NCBI GenBank assembly: GCA_965221585.1
Contig: OZ244898.1
Span: 1,178,001-1,242,000, forward strand
Direction of reading: 5' to 3'
DNA length: 64,000 nucleotides
Source of the DNA: VXYK01 sp965221585
GTDB taxonomy: Bacteria > Actinomycetota > Acidimicrobiia > Acidimicrobiales > Aldehydirespiratoraceae
Shown: positions 16,865 through 25,268 of the stretch, one piece after another
Layout: every line of letters begins with the position of its first letter
Numbering within the stretch: position 1 is the first letter of the stretch
Program-made: the position numbers and the translations under genes
The notes under the pieces: generated by a model
The model's database searches: none
Told to the model about the DNA's origin: nothing
Seen by the model: only the letters and a program-made list of their open reading frames with translations

Positions 16865-18094
16865 CTAGAACGAGAAGATGTCGTCGACCGCACTGAGGGC
16901 GTCGGCGAGCTTGTCGAGGTCGGACTTGTCGTTGTAGACGTACAGCGAGGCGCGCGATGTGGCACTGGCGCCGAGCACGTCCATCAGCGGCTTGGCGCAA
17001 TGGTGTCCGGCTCTCACTGCGATCCCGGCCTGGTCGAGTACCTGGGCGACATCGTGGGGGTGAACGTCGCCGTAGACGAAAGACATCACGCCGCCGCGCT
17101 CAGCAGGTTCGGCCGGACCATGAATGGTTATCTTGTCGCCATGGCGCTCGGTGAGCGTTCGCAACGCGTATGCGGTCAGTTCCACTTCGTGTTGGCGGAC
17201 GTTGGCCATGCCGAGGTCGCTGAGGTAGTCGACGGCCGCGCCGAGGCCGACTGCTTCGGCAACCATCGGCGTTCCTGCCTCGAACTTCCAGGGCACTTCG
17301 TTGGTCGTGAAACCGTCCTTGGTGACGTTGAGGATCATCTCCCCGCCGCCGAGGAACGGAGGCATTGCGTCGAGGTGCTCGGCACGGGCCCAGAGCACAC
17401 CGATTCCCATCGGCGCGAGCATCTTGTGACCGGTGAAGACCAGAAAGTCAGCGCCAAGTGCCTGCACGTCGGTGGGCACGTGGGGCACGTACTGGCTGGC
17501 ATCAACGGCCATCAGCGCTCCGGCGTCGTGAGCGCGTTCGGCCAACGCGGCGATCGGGTTGAGCGTTCCCAGCACGTTGCTCATGGCCGTGACCGACAGC
17601 AGTTTGGCCCCGTCGAGGAGCCGGTCGAGGTCGCTGAGATCGAGATGGCCGGACTCCGTGACCGGAATCCAGCGCAGTTCGATGCCCTTTCGGGCCCGCA
17701 GCATGTGCCAGGGAACGATGTTGGCGTGGTGTTCCATCTCGCTGATCACCACTGCGTCACCGGCATCGAGACTGTGCTCACCCCAGGAGTGGGCCAGCAG
17801 GTTCATCGACTCGGTTGCGTTCTTGGTGAAGACGATCTCGGAGTTCGATTCAGCGTTGATGAACGCTGCAACCTTGGCTCGGGCTCCTTCGAGTGCGTCT
17901 GTCGCCCGTACCGCGAGCTCGTAGCTTCCGCGGTGGACGTTGGCGTTGGTCGTCTCGTAGTAGGCGGTCATTGCGTCGATGACGGCCTGGGGCTTCTGCG
18001 AGGTGTTGGCCGAGTCGAGATAGACGAGCTGATGACCGTGGAACTGCTGGTCGAGTAGCGGGAAGTCGGACTTTATGGTCGAGCGGAGAGTCAT
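16865..18094 (-). CDS. sufS: Cysteine desulfurase SufS
   Basis: 409-residue group II cysteine desulfurase that removes sulfur from L-cysteine as a persulfide. PLP lysine K224 is in FTGHKMLAPMG, the His stacking on PLP is in EMEHHANIVPW, and the catalytic cysteine C366 is in RAGHHCAKPL. The NANVHRGSYELA segment and C-terminal YNDKSDLDKL are family typical. It is the middle gene of a minus-strand sufC-sufS-sufU operon with gaps of 4 and 9 bp. Confidence 0.97.
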   Translation of the reverse strand: MTLRSTIKSDFPLLDQQFHGHQLVYLDSANTSQKPQAVIDAMTAYYETTNANVHRGSYELAVRATDALEGARAKVAAFINAESNSEIVFTKNATESMNLLAHSWGEHSLDAGDAVVISEMEHHANIVPWHMLRARKGIELRWIPVTESGHLDLSDLDRLLDGAKLLSVTAMSNVLGTLNPIAALAERAHDAGALMAVDASQYVPHVPTDVQALGADFLVFTGHKMLAPMGIGVLWARAEHLDAMPPFLGGGEMILNVTKDGFTTNEVPWKFEAGTPMVAEAVGLGAAVDYLSDLGMANVRQHEVELTAYALRTLTERHGDKITIHGPAEPAERGGVMSFVYGDVHPHDVAQVLDQAGIAVRAGHHCAKPLMDVLGASATSRASLYVYNDKSDLDKLADALSAVDDIFSF

Positions 18095-18098
18095 GGTG

Positions 18099-18851
18099 TC
18101 AGGCCTCGAACCGTTCGTAGCCTTCGGCTTCGAGCTGCTGCACCAGCTCCGCGCCTCCGGACTGCGCGATCCGCCCGTCGATGATCACATGGACACGGTC
18201 GGGCTTCAGCTCCGAGAGCAGCCGCTGGTAGTGGGTGATGGCGAGAACGCCGAGCTCGGGCCGTTCGGAGCGGACTTCCTGGACGCCTGTGGCGACTACC
18301 CGCAGCGCGTCGATGTCGAGCCCTGAGTCGGTCTCGTCAAGGATCGCCATCTCCGGTTCGAGGATGGCCATCTGCAGGATCTCGTTGCGTTTCTTCTCAC
18401 CGCCGGAGAATCCTTCGTTGACGTAGCGCTCGGCGAACGAGGAGTCCATGTTGAGCCGGTCCATCCACTCCATGATGGCCAGGCGGAGTTCGAGCACGGA
18501 CATGTCGATGCCCTTGCGTGCCGACAGCGACTGCCGCAGGAAGTTGAGGACCGAGACTCCGGGGATTTCCTGGGGGTATTGAAAGGCCAGGAACAGTCCG
18601 GCCTTGCCTCGCACATCGGTGGGCCAGTCGGTGATGTCCTCGCCTCGGAAACGAATCGAGCCTTCGGTGACCTGGTACTCCGGGCTGCCGAGGATCACGT
18701 TGGCCAGCGTGCTCTTGCCGGAACCGTTGGGGCCCATGAGCGCATGCACCTCTCCGACTCCGACCCGCAGGTCAATTCCCTTGAGGATCTCGATGTTGCC
18801 TTCGACGGTGCAGGCCCGGAGCCCGTCGATCTCGAACAGCGGGGTCGTCAT
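18099..18851 (-). CDS. sufC: SufC ATPase, second copy
   Basis: 250-residue canonical SufC: Walker A GPNGSGKST, Q-loop LAFQYPQEIPGVS, signature FSGGEKKRNEILQM, Walker B EMAILDETDSGLDID and switch ITHYQRLL. The length and the QLEAEGYERF end are typical for SufC. It is co-directional with sufS and sufU, whereas the copy at 15218 sits with sufB and sufD. The two proteins differ at many positions, so they are old paralogues rather than a recent duplication. Which one supports SufBD cannot be decided from sequence. Confidence 0.95.
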   Translation of the reverse strand: MTTPLFEIDGLRACTVEGNIEILKGIDLRVGVGEVHALMGPNGSGKSTLANVILGSPEYQVTEGSIRFRGEDITDWPTDVRGKAGLFLAFQYPQEIPGVSVLNFLRQSLSARKGIDMSVLELRLAIMEWMDRLNMDSSFAERYVNEGFSGGEKKRNEILQMAILEPEMAILDETDSGLDIDALRVVATGVQEVRSERPELGVLAITHYQRLLSELKPDRVHVIIDGRIAQSGGAELVQQLEAEGYERFEA

Positions 18852-18998
18852 GCGTTCAAGTCTACGAGCGCAGCCTGTTTCGCACTACGGCCATAGGAGA
18901 AATTACCGGAGGCGAATCCGCTCGGTCGTCCCGCACCGGCAAGGAGGTCGGAGCAGGGCCGATTGGACTTGGGGCACTGGAGTCGTAGAGTGCAGCGC

Positions 18999-20114
18999 AT
19001 GAACTTTGCATTCTCAGAAGAGCAGGATCAGTTGCGTGAGTTCGTCCGCAGCTTCTTGGAAGACAAGTCGTCTGAAGCCTCGGTGCGTGAACAGATGGAC
19101 ACCGAGACCGGGTACGACGACGCGGTCTGGACTCAGATGGCAGAGCAGATGGGATTGCAGGCGCTGGCGATCCCCGAGGAGTACGGCGGCCAGGGGTTCG
19201 GATTCGTAGAGCAGATAGTGGTACTCGAGGAGATGGGTCGGGCGCTGCTCTGCGCCCCGTACTTCTCATCGTGTGTGCTGGCGGCCAACACGCTGTTGCA
19301 CAGCGGCGATGAGGACGCCAAGAACGCAAACCTTCCGGGAATCGCCTCTGGAGAGACCCGGGCGACACTCGCCTTCACCGAGGAGAGCGGCCGCTGGGAC
19401 GAAGGCGGGATCACCATGCAGGCGTCGACCGACGGCGGATCGTGGACTCTCGACGGCACGAAGATGTATGTGCTTGACGGACACACCGCCAATCTGATCC
19501 TGGTGGCGGCCCGAAGCGATGCGGGGGTGTCGCTGTTCAGCGTTGCCGCTGATGCCGACGGCCTCACCCGGACCGCGCTGTCGACAATGGACCAGACTCG
19601 CAAGCAGGCCAAGCTGGAGTTCTCGGGCGTCGCCGCCGAACTGATCGGTAGCGACGGCGCCGGCTGGGAGGTGCTTGAGACCGTGCTCGACCTGGCCGCT
19701 GTGGCCCTCGCCGCGGAACAGGTGGGCGGCGCGCAGATGTGTCTGGACATGTCGGTCGAATACGCCAAGGTCAGGGTACAGTTCGGCCGCCCGATCGGCT
19801 CCTTTCAGGCCATCAAGCACAAGTGTGCCGACATGCTTCTCGAAGTCGAGTCAGCCAAGTCCGCTGCCTACTATGCGGGCTGGTGTGCGGCTGAGATGAA
19901 CGATGAACTGGGCCAGGTTGCCTCGCTGGCGAAGAGCTACTGCTCGGAGGCGTACTTTCATGCCGCGGCGGAGAACATCCAGATCCACGGTGGTATCGGC
20001 TTCACCTGGGAGCATCCCGCCCATCTCTATTTCAAGCGGGCGAAGAGCTCTGAACTGCTGTTCGGAGATCCGACCTACCATCGCGAGTTGCTCGCCCAAC
20101 GGATCGGGATCTGA
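18999..20114 (+). CDS. Acyl-CoA dehydrogenase family protein
   Basis: 371-residue FAD-dependent acyl-CoA dehydrogenase. The N-terminal helical domain has AIPEEYGGQGFGFVE, the FAD-binding middle domain has ATLAFTEESGRWDEGG, and the C-terminal helical domain has VQFGRPIGSFQAIKHKCADM and the IQIHGGIGFTWEHPAHLYFKRA signature. Family members oxidise acyl-CoA thioesters with transfer to ETF; substrate here is unknown. The ATG at 18999 matches the usual N-terminus MNFAFSEEQ. It is transcribed divergently from sufC copy 2 across 147 bp. Confidence 0.93.
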   Translation: MNFAFSEEQDQLREFVRSFLEDKSSEASVREQMDTETGYDDAVWTQMAEQMGLQALAIPEEYGGQGFGFVEQIVVLEEMGRALLCAPYFSSCVLAANTLLHSGDEDAKNANLPGIASGETRATLAFTEESGRWDEGGITMQASTDGGSWTLDGTKMYVLDGHTANLILVAARSDAGVSLFSVAADADGLTRTALSTMDQTRKQAKLEFSGVAAELIGSDGAGWEVLETVLDLAAVALAAEQVGGAQMCLDMSVEYAKVRVQFGRPIGSFQAIKHKCADMLLEVESAKSAAYYAGWCAAEMNDELGQVASLAKSYCSEAYFHAAAENIQIHGGIGFTWEHPAHLYFKRAKSSELLFGDPTYHRELLAQRIGI

Positions 20115-20140
20115 CCGGGCACTGGCGGAGGTGACGCGGC

Positions 20141-20584
20141 TTGGTTTGGGTCTTCTTCGCAGTCGGTGCGGTTGCCGTCATCCTGATCGCCTTCGTGGCC
20201 GTCGGAAAGGCGGTCGCGGAACTGGAAGGCGAACGGAGCCCGGCTGTCTATGACCTCAACGACGCGGTGGACTGGATCGCCCAACGGCTTCCCGACGAGG
20301 TGACCGCCCGGATCTCCTTCGACGATGTCAAGACTCTGCTGCGTTGGCATCTTGACTGGTTCCAACAGACAGGGGTGGCTTCGCGTCATGGTGAGGAACT
20401 GGCCACCGATCAGGTGCGAATAGACGGAGCGATTGCCCCGCACGAAGCCGCAATCGACGCGATCGTGGCACGTTCGCTCGCGGCCGACGGGCCCGAAGCG
20501 GTCGACGTGGTCTGTGTGCTCGATCTACAGATGAAGTATCTCAGGGCGATCGGCGCTGTCGGTGACGAGGTGAACCGCTCGTGA
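20141..20584 (+). CDS. Small membrane-anchored protein of unknown function
   Basis: 147 residues starting at TTG 20141, with GGAGGTGA 12 bp upstream. One N-terminal hydrophobic helix (VWVFFAVGAVAVILIAFVAV) anchors a soluble, largely helical domain with no recognised motif, containing ISFDDVKTLLRWHLDWFQ and VVCVLDLQMKYLRAIG. It lies 26 bp after the acyl-CoA dehydrogenase gene and is probably co-transcribed. Similar small proteins are conserved in actinobacteria, but that is memory, not a search. Confidence 0.7.
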   Translation: MVWVFFAVGAVAVILIAFVAVGKAVAELEGERSPAVYDLNDAVDWIAQRLPDEVTARISFDDVKTLLRWHLDWFQQTGVASRHGEELATDQVRIDGAIAPHEAAIDAIVARSLAADGPEAVDVVCVLDLQMKYLRAIGAVGDEVNRS

Positions 20585-20659
20585 TCCAGACAAATATCCA
20601 ACACGGCTGACTTCTTTTGTGCTTCACTATTGGCACCAAAGAAAGGAGGTGGTCCCGCA

Positions 20660-20701
20660 GTGTGTAGAAGATCTGTGACCTTGGAGGTGGCTGGCCGCTA
20701 G
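20660..20701 (+). CDS. Candidate 13-codon leader peptide with an extended Shine-Dalgarno
   Basis: GAAAGGAGGTGGTCC (20641-20655) complements the 3' end of 16S rRNA over more than ten bases, an exceptionally strong ribosome site. Ten bases later GTG 20660 opens the 13-codon frame VCRRSVTLEVAGR, ended by TAG. About 150 bp of structured sequence and then a powerful terminator (20848-20892) follow, so this looks like a separate short transcript: a leader peptide/attenuator, a small protein gene or an sRNA. No homologous element could be named with confidence. Confidence 0.4.
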   Translation: MCRRSVTLEVAGR

Positions 20702-20847
20702 TCCTTTTTGTCGCTGGATTCCACTAGCGCAAATCAAACCAGCTCCACCCCCGGGGCTAGGTGGACCGGGAAAATGTCACGCCCGGTGCGTACCGCAAGA
20801 TACGACCACTCCCCGGGCTTCCAGCAAATTTCTAAAGCAGTATCAAT

Positions 20848-20892
20848 GAACTGTCCCGGGGCTTTCGCGGCCCTGGGACAGTTCTTGTTTTT
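20848..20892 (+). terminator. Rho-independent terminator
   Basis: A 15-bp stem (20848-20862 with 20870-20884; ten perfect outer pairs GAACTGTCCC/GGGACAGTTC and five inner pairs with one G-T) closes a 7-base loop and is followed by TTGTTTTTA. This is the strongest intrinsic terminator seen in the window and ends the short transcript beginning near 20640. Confidence 0.9.
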
Positions 20893-20931
20893 ATCGCTGG
20901 TTCTTGCTCCGGCTCCCGCTATGTTTCCCTC

Positions 20932-21123
20932 ATGGAACGACCGGCTCGATTTCAAGACAGGCGCTTTCTGGGCGACAAGCGGGTTCAGGTGGTATACGAC
21001 CTCGACGAGGTGACAGATACCGCTGTCATCGAGGAACTCGCCAACAGCGAGCATGCCTTGGCGTTCGGGCCCGACACCCTGGCTGAAGCCCGTAACCGCG
21101 GCTACCGCTTGCGGTCGGCCTGA
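20932..21123 (+). CDS. Small hypothetical protein
   Basis: 63-residue product beginning MERPARFQDRRFLGDKRV, rich in charged residues, ending RNRGYRLRSA. It has no membrane segment and no known domain. It lies after the terminator and 16 bp before the hydrolase gene, with no ribosome site, so translation may be leaderless. Supported only by position and protein-like composition. Confidence 0.45.
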   Translation: MERPARFQDRRFLGDKRVQVVYDLDEVTDTAVIEELANSEHALAFGPDTLAEARNRGYRLRSA

Positions 21124-21139
21124 CTAGCGGGTCGGATCA

Positions 21140-21910
21140 GTGGACAGGCGCTTCACGGTCGATGGCATCGATCTGGAAGCCCACCTCGCCCGACCCTCCC
21201 AGAACCACAGCACAGCCCAACCGGGGTTGGTGATCGCGCACGGCTTCCCGGCTGAGGCTGGGGGTGGCATCAACTCGACCTCGAGTTTTCCCGGTCTTGC
21301 TGACCGGGTTGCCACTGAATGCGGTTGGGCTGCGCTTACCTACTCGAGCAGGGGGATCGCTCAGTCCGGTGGTGATTTCTCGCTGGAGGGCTGGTTGCGG
21401 GACCTTCAGGGAGCGATCGCGTTCCTGCGTGAATCAGTGCATTGCGACGGCGTCTGGCTTCTCGGGTTCGGTACGGGTGGCGCTCTCGCAGTCGAGGCCG
21501 GCGCCGCCGACGAGACTATTCGAGGTGTCTGCGCGGTATCGGTGCCGGCGGACTTCAGCGATTGGGCTCGCAACTCTCGCAAGCTTCTGGTGCTCGCCCG
21601 CGAGATGGGCGCGATCCGCGACAGCGCCTTTCCGGACGACTTCGGTGACTGGTCGCAGCAATTGCGTTCTGTGGATGCCAGTGCAGCGGCGACACGGCTG
21701 TCGCCGCGCGAGTTGTTGCTGATTCATGGCAGCGAAGACGCTGTTGTGCCGGTACTCGACGCCCGTGCAGTGGCTGACGCCCATGGTTCTGCAGATCTGC
21801 GGATCATCGACGGGGCCAGCCATCACCTGCGCCACGACCCCCGCGCCGTCGCGGTCGTACTGGGCTGGCTCGATCGCCAACGCAACCGACTGCGATCTGA
21901 GGCCGGCTGA
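21140..21910 (+). CDS. Alpha/beta-hydrolase fold protein lacking the nucleophile serine
   Basis: 256-residue alpha/beta hydrolase (dienelactone hydrolase/peptidase-like). Visible are the oxyanion HGFPAEAGGG, the acid residue in LLIHGSEDAVVP and the His in IDGASHHLRHDP. The nucleophile elbow reads LLGFGTGGALA, giving G-F-G-T-G where active enzymes have G-x-S-x-G. The catalytic Ser is therefore replaced by Gly, suggesting a non-hydrolytic role or altered chemistry. The start codon is uncertain; the frame opens with a GTG at 21140. Confidence 0.8.
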   Translation: MDRRFTVDGIDLEAHLARPSQNHSTAQPGLVIAHGFPAEAGGGINSTSSFPGLADRVATECGWAALTYSSRGIAQSGGDFSLEGWLRDLQGAIAFLRESVHCDGVWLLGFGTGGALAVEAGAADETIRGVCAVSVPADFSDWARNSRKLLVLAREMGAIRDSAFPDDFGDWSQQLRSVDASAAATRLSPRELLLIHGSEDAVVPVLDARAVADAHGSADLRIIDGASHHLRHDPRAVAVVLGWLDRQRNRLRSEAG

Positions 21911-21947
21911 GGCGCAGATGCTTGCACGTTGACGCTGAGTAGCGGAT

Positions 21948-22526
21948 CTACCGGTCGCCGGTTCGGCGCTTGGAGCGGAGTCTCCCAAGCGCCGTCGGGT
22001 CACCGAGGTCAGCGACGCTGCGAAGGTCTTCGGTCGCGAAGACTCCGGCAACAGCCTCCCACCGGTCTGGTCGGTACCCGAAACGTTTGGCCAGCACGGC
22101 TATGAGAATCTGAGACTTGGTCGGGCCGTAGCCGGGCACTTCCAGCAGTCGTTCGTAGAGCAGGTCGGCGTCGTTCGCGTCCGTCCAGATCAACCCAGCG
22201 CTTCCCTGGTATTCGTCGACCAGGTGCTCGCACAGTTTGTGGATTCGGCGCGCCATCATGGCCGGGAACCGATGAATCGCTGGCTTCTGAGCGGCGATGG
22301 CGACCAGCTCCTCCGGGTCCATTGCGGCGATCTCGGCAGCGTCGAGTGCTCCGCCGAGTCTCTGGGCCAGCCGCAGGGGTGAGGCGAAGGCCCACTCGAT
22401 AGGGACCTGTTGGTCGAGCAGCATGGCGATCATCAGCGCCAGCGGGTCGGTGTTGATCAGATGGTCGGCGTCCGGGTCGCCGCTGACCACGAGTGTGCCG
22501 CGATGATGCTGGCCGGAATCAGGCAC
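21948..22526 (-). CDS. HhH-GPD-type base-excision DNA repair protein
   Basis: 192-residue helix-hairpin-helix glycosylase-like protein. The start resembles the actinobacterial HhH-GPD family (LALMIAMLLDQQVPIEWAF), and the hairpin lies around LLEVPGYGPTKSQILIAVLAKRFG. These small proteins are assigned to base-excision repair by fold; the canonical catalytic Lys/Asp pair is not evident, so activity is uncertain. Its start overlaps the end of aceE by 8 bp on the same strand. Confidence 0.8.
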   Translation of the reverse strand: MPDSGQHHRGTLVVSGDPDADHLINTDPLALMIAMLLDQQVPIEWAFASPLRLAQRLGGALDAAEIAAMDPEELVAIAAQKPAIHRFPAMMARRIHKLCEHLVDEYQGSAGLIWTDANDADLLYERLLEVPGYGPTKSQILIAVLAKRFGYRPDRWEAVAGVFATEDLRSVADLGDPTALGRLRSKRRTGDR

Positions 22527-25236
22527 CGGTGTCTGGATGGGCGGGGTCGGGACGGTAGGGGTCGATGCCCGCTGCGGCGATGGCTCGGCTGACTTCTGAA
22601 CGGCTGGCGGTGCCTTCCTCTGCCATGGCCGCGAGCACTGCGACCACTATGTTGCCGGCGTCGATCTCGAAGAAGCGACGAAGCGCTTCACGGGTGTCGG
22701 AACGACCGAACCCATCGGTCCCGAGGACATGCAGCGGGCGGGGCGTCCAGCGTGCGATCTGGTCGGGTACCAGGGTCATCCAGTCCGACACGGCTACGAT
22801 CGGTCCTTCGCTGTCAGCAAGTTTGCGGGTCACTTTGGACAACTCCGGCGGCTGGGTGGGGGACAGCCGGTTGCGACGCTCCACATCCAGAGCTTCCGCC
22901 CGGAGTCGCTTGTAGGAGGTGACGCTCCAGAGTTCGGCACCGATGCCGTACTGGTCTGCAAGTATCTGTTGGGCCTGGCGCGCAGCAAGATTCAGGGTTC
23001 CAGAGAAGAGGATTGTCGCACGGCGCTGCGGTCCGTCGGGCCCGTCGTCGAACTTGTAGATCCCGTCGGTGATGTCGCGGTCCTGCACGTGGTCGGGCCG
23101 TGGCGGTTGTTCGTAGTTCTCGTTGTAGATCGTGATGTAGTAGAAGACGTCCTCCCCGTCGGCTGAACGCCCGTCGGGGTACATCCGGTGCAGGCCGTGG
23201 CGAAGGATCGTGCCGAGTTCGTAGGCGAAGGCGGGGTCGTAGGCCTCGCACGACGGGACGGTGGAGGCCAAGAGCAGGCTGTGGCCGTCCTGATGTTGCA
23301 GTCCCTCGCCCAGCAGAGTGGTTCGGCCGGCGGTAGCGCCCATCAGGAAACCGCGTGTTCGTGCGTCGGCTGCCGCCCACAGCGAGTCGCCCACCCGCTG
23401 GAAACCGAACATCGAGTAGAACGTGTAGAACGGGACCATTGGAACACCGCTGTTGGCATAGGCGGTGCCGGCTGCGATCCACTCAGCGGTGGAACCGCAC
23501 TCGGTAATGCCCTCCTCGAGGATCTGCCCGTCTTCGGATTCGGCATAGGACAGCAGCAGGTCGTGGTCGACCGGTTCGTAGAGTTGGCCCTGCGGTGCGT
23601 AGATCCTGAACTCGCGGAACAAGGAGTCCATTCCGAAGGTTCTCGCTTCATCGGGCACGATCGGCACGACCCGTTCACCGAACCCCTTGTCTCGAAGCAG
23701 ATCCCGCAACACTGCGGTGAAAGCCATCGTGGTCGAGACCGGACGTCCCGAAGACCCTTTCTGGAGGTCCAGGAACGGCGTTTCGTTCGGCAGCTTGAGT
23801 GGCCGCCGGTCGCGCACGATGCGGCTCGGCAGGGGCCCGTCGAGGGCGCGGCGTCGACTCATGAGGTACTCGCGCTCCTCGGAGTCAGGCGATGGCCGGT
23901 AGTAGGGCGGTATTCCGTCCTCGAGCGACTCCTCGGCGATCTCGTCCTCCATCCTTAGCCTGGCCCGCAGTTCCAGGAGCTGCTGCTTGGTCATCTTCTT
24001 GATCTGGTGGGTGGCGTTGCGCCCCTCGAAGCCCTCACCGAGGGTCCAGCCCTTAATGGTCTTGGCGAGGATCACCGTGGGCTGTCCGGTTGTCTGGGCG
24101 GCGGCCTTGAACGCCGCGTAGACCTTCTGGTAGTCGTGACCCCCGCGGGGGAGTTCCTTGAGGTCGTCGTCGCTCAGGTGCTCGACGAGCTTGCGCAGTC
24201 TCGGGTCGGGTCCGAAGAAGTTCTGACGGATGTAGGCACCGTCCTCGACCGCGTACCGCTGGTATTCGCCGTCCACTGTCTCGGCCATCTTGTTGAGCAG
24301 GACCCCGTCCACATCACGGTGGAGCAGTTCGTCCCAGCGGCTTCCCCATATCACCTTGATCACGTTCCAGCCGGCACCGCGGAACACGCCTTCAAGTTCT
24401 TGGATGATCTTGCCGTTGCCTCTCACGGGACCGTCGAGGCGTTGCAGGTTGCAGTTGATGACCCATTTCAGATTGTCCAGACCGGAGCGGCCTGCCAGCG
24501 ATATTGCGCCCAGGGTCTCGGGTTCGTCGCATTCGCCGTCGCCGAGGTAACTCCAGACGTTGCTCTGGGAGGTGTCGTCGATCTTGCGTTGGTGCATGTA
24601 GCGGTTGAATCGTGCGTGGTAGATCGAGTTGATCGGACCCAGACCCATCGAGACCGTGGGGTACTCCCAGAACTCCGGCATCAGGCGGGGGTGCGGATAG
24701 CTCGACAGGCCGTTGCCGTCGACCTCCATGCGGAAATTGTCGAGCTGTTGTTCGTTGAGGCGCCCTTCAAGGAACGCTCGTGCGTAGACCCCGGGAGCAG
24801 CATGACCCTGGAAGTACACGTGGTCGCCGGGAAGTCCGTCCTCTTTGCCTCTGAAGAAATGGTTGAAGCCGACCTCGTACAGCGCCGCGCTCGAGGCGAA
24901 CGTCGACAGGTGACCTCCGATGCCGTCGGCAGTCTTGTTGGCGCGGATCACCATTGCGGCAGCGTTCCAGCGGATTATCGCGCGGATGCGGCGCTCGATG
25001 TACTCGTCGCCGGGAAAGAAGGGCTGTGACTCGGCGGGGATGGTGTTGATGTAGGGCGTGCTGGTCGTCGGGGGGACGCCGATCTGCAGTTCATTGGAAC
25101 GTTCGAGCAGCTTGGCGAGCAGATATCGGGCCCGAGCCTGGCCTTGGCCGGCGTGGACGGCGTCGAGGGAGTCGATCCATTCGGTGGTCTCTTCCGGGTC
25201 GATGTCCGGCAGTTGGCGGGAGAAATGATCAGCCAT
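22519..25236 (-). CDS. aceE: Pyruvate dehydrogenase E1, homodimeric type
   Basis: 905-residue AceE-type E1: ThDP-dependent decarboxylation of pyruvate and reductive acetylation of the E2 lipoyl group. ThDP motif GDGECDEPETLGAISLAGR with the downstream NCNLQRLDGPV, the histidine-containing PLSSYPHPRLMPEFWEYP-type region (here GLSSYPHPRLMPEFWEYP) and TTLLGEGLQHQDGHS are diagnostic. The start MADHFSRQLPDIDPEETTEW is chosen at 25236 rather than an upstream extension. E2 and E3 genes lie ~3-6 kb away on the opposite strand with lipoate synthesis genes. Confidence 0.96.
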   Translation of the reverse strand: MADHFSRQLPDIDPEETTEWIDSLDAVHAGQGQARARYLLAKLLERSNELQIGVPPTTSTPYINTIPAESQPFFPGDEYIERRIRAIIRWNAAAMVIRANKTADGIGGHLSTFASSAALYEVGFNHFFRGKEDGLPGDHVYFQGHAAPGVYARAFLEGRLNEQQLDNFRMEVDGNGLSSYPHPRLMPEFWEYPTVSMGLGPINSIYHARFNRYMHQRKIDDTSQSNVWSYLGDGECDEPETLGAISLAGRSGLDNLKWVINCNLQRLDGPVRGNGKIIQELEGVFRGAGWNVIKVIWGSRWDELLHRDVDGVLLNKMAETVDGEYQRYAVEDGAYIRQNFFGPDPRLRKLVEHLSDDDLKELPRGGHDYQKVYAAFKAAAQTTGQPTVILAKTIKGWTLGEGFEGRNATHQIKKMTKQQLLELRARLRMEDEIAEESLEDGIPPYYRPSPDSEEREYLMSRRRALDGPLPSRIVRDRRPLKLPNETPFLDLQKGSSGRPVSTTMAFTAVLRDLLRDKGFGERVVPIVPDEARTFGMDSLFREFRIYAPQGQLYEPVDHDLLLSYAESEDGQILEEGITECGSTAEWIAAGTAYANSGVPMVPFYTFYSMFGFQRVGDSLWAAADARTRGFLMGATAGRTTLLGEGLQHQDGHSLLLASTVPSCEAYDPAFAYELGTILRHGLHRMYPDGRSADGEDVFYYITIYNENYEQPPRPDHVQDRDITDGIYKFDDGPDGPQRRATILFSGTLNLAARQAQQILADQYGIGAELWSVTSYKRLRAEALDVERRNRLSPTQPPELSKVTRKLADSEGPIVAVSDWMTLVPDQIARWTPRPLHVLGTDGFGRSDTREALRRFFEIDAGNIVVAVLAAMAEEGTASRSEVSRAIAAAGIDPYRPDPAHPDTGA

Positions 25237-25268
25237 ATGCGTGTCTATTCTCGCAGCACTTTTCGCCT

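Noticed and set aside
16388..18058. 556-codon plus-strand frame opposite sufU and sufS
   Set aside because: Antisense shadow; the minus-strand products are complete SufU and SufS.
24007..25029. 340-codon plus-strand frame opposite aceE
   Set aside because: Mirror-image frame of aceE with no protein-like motifs.
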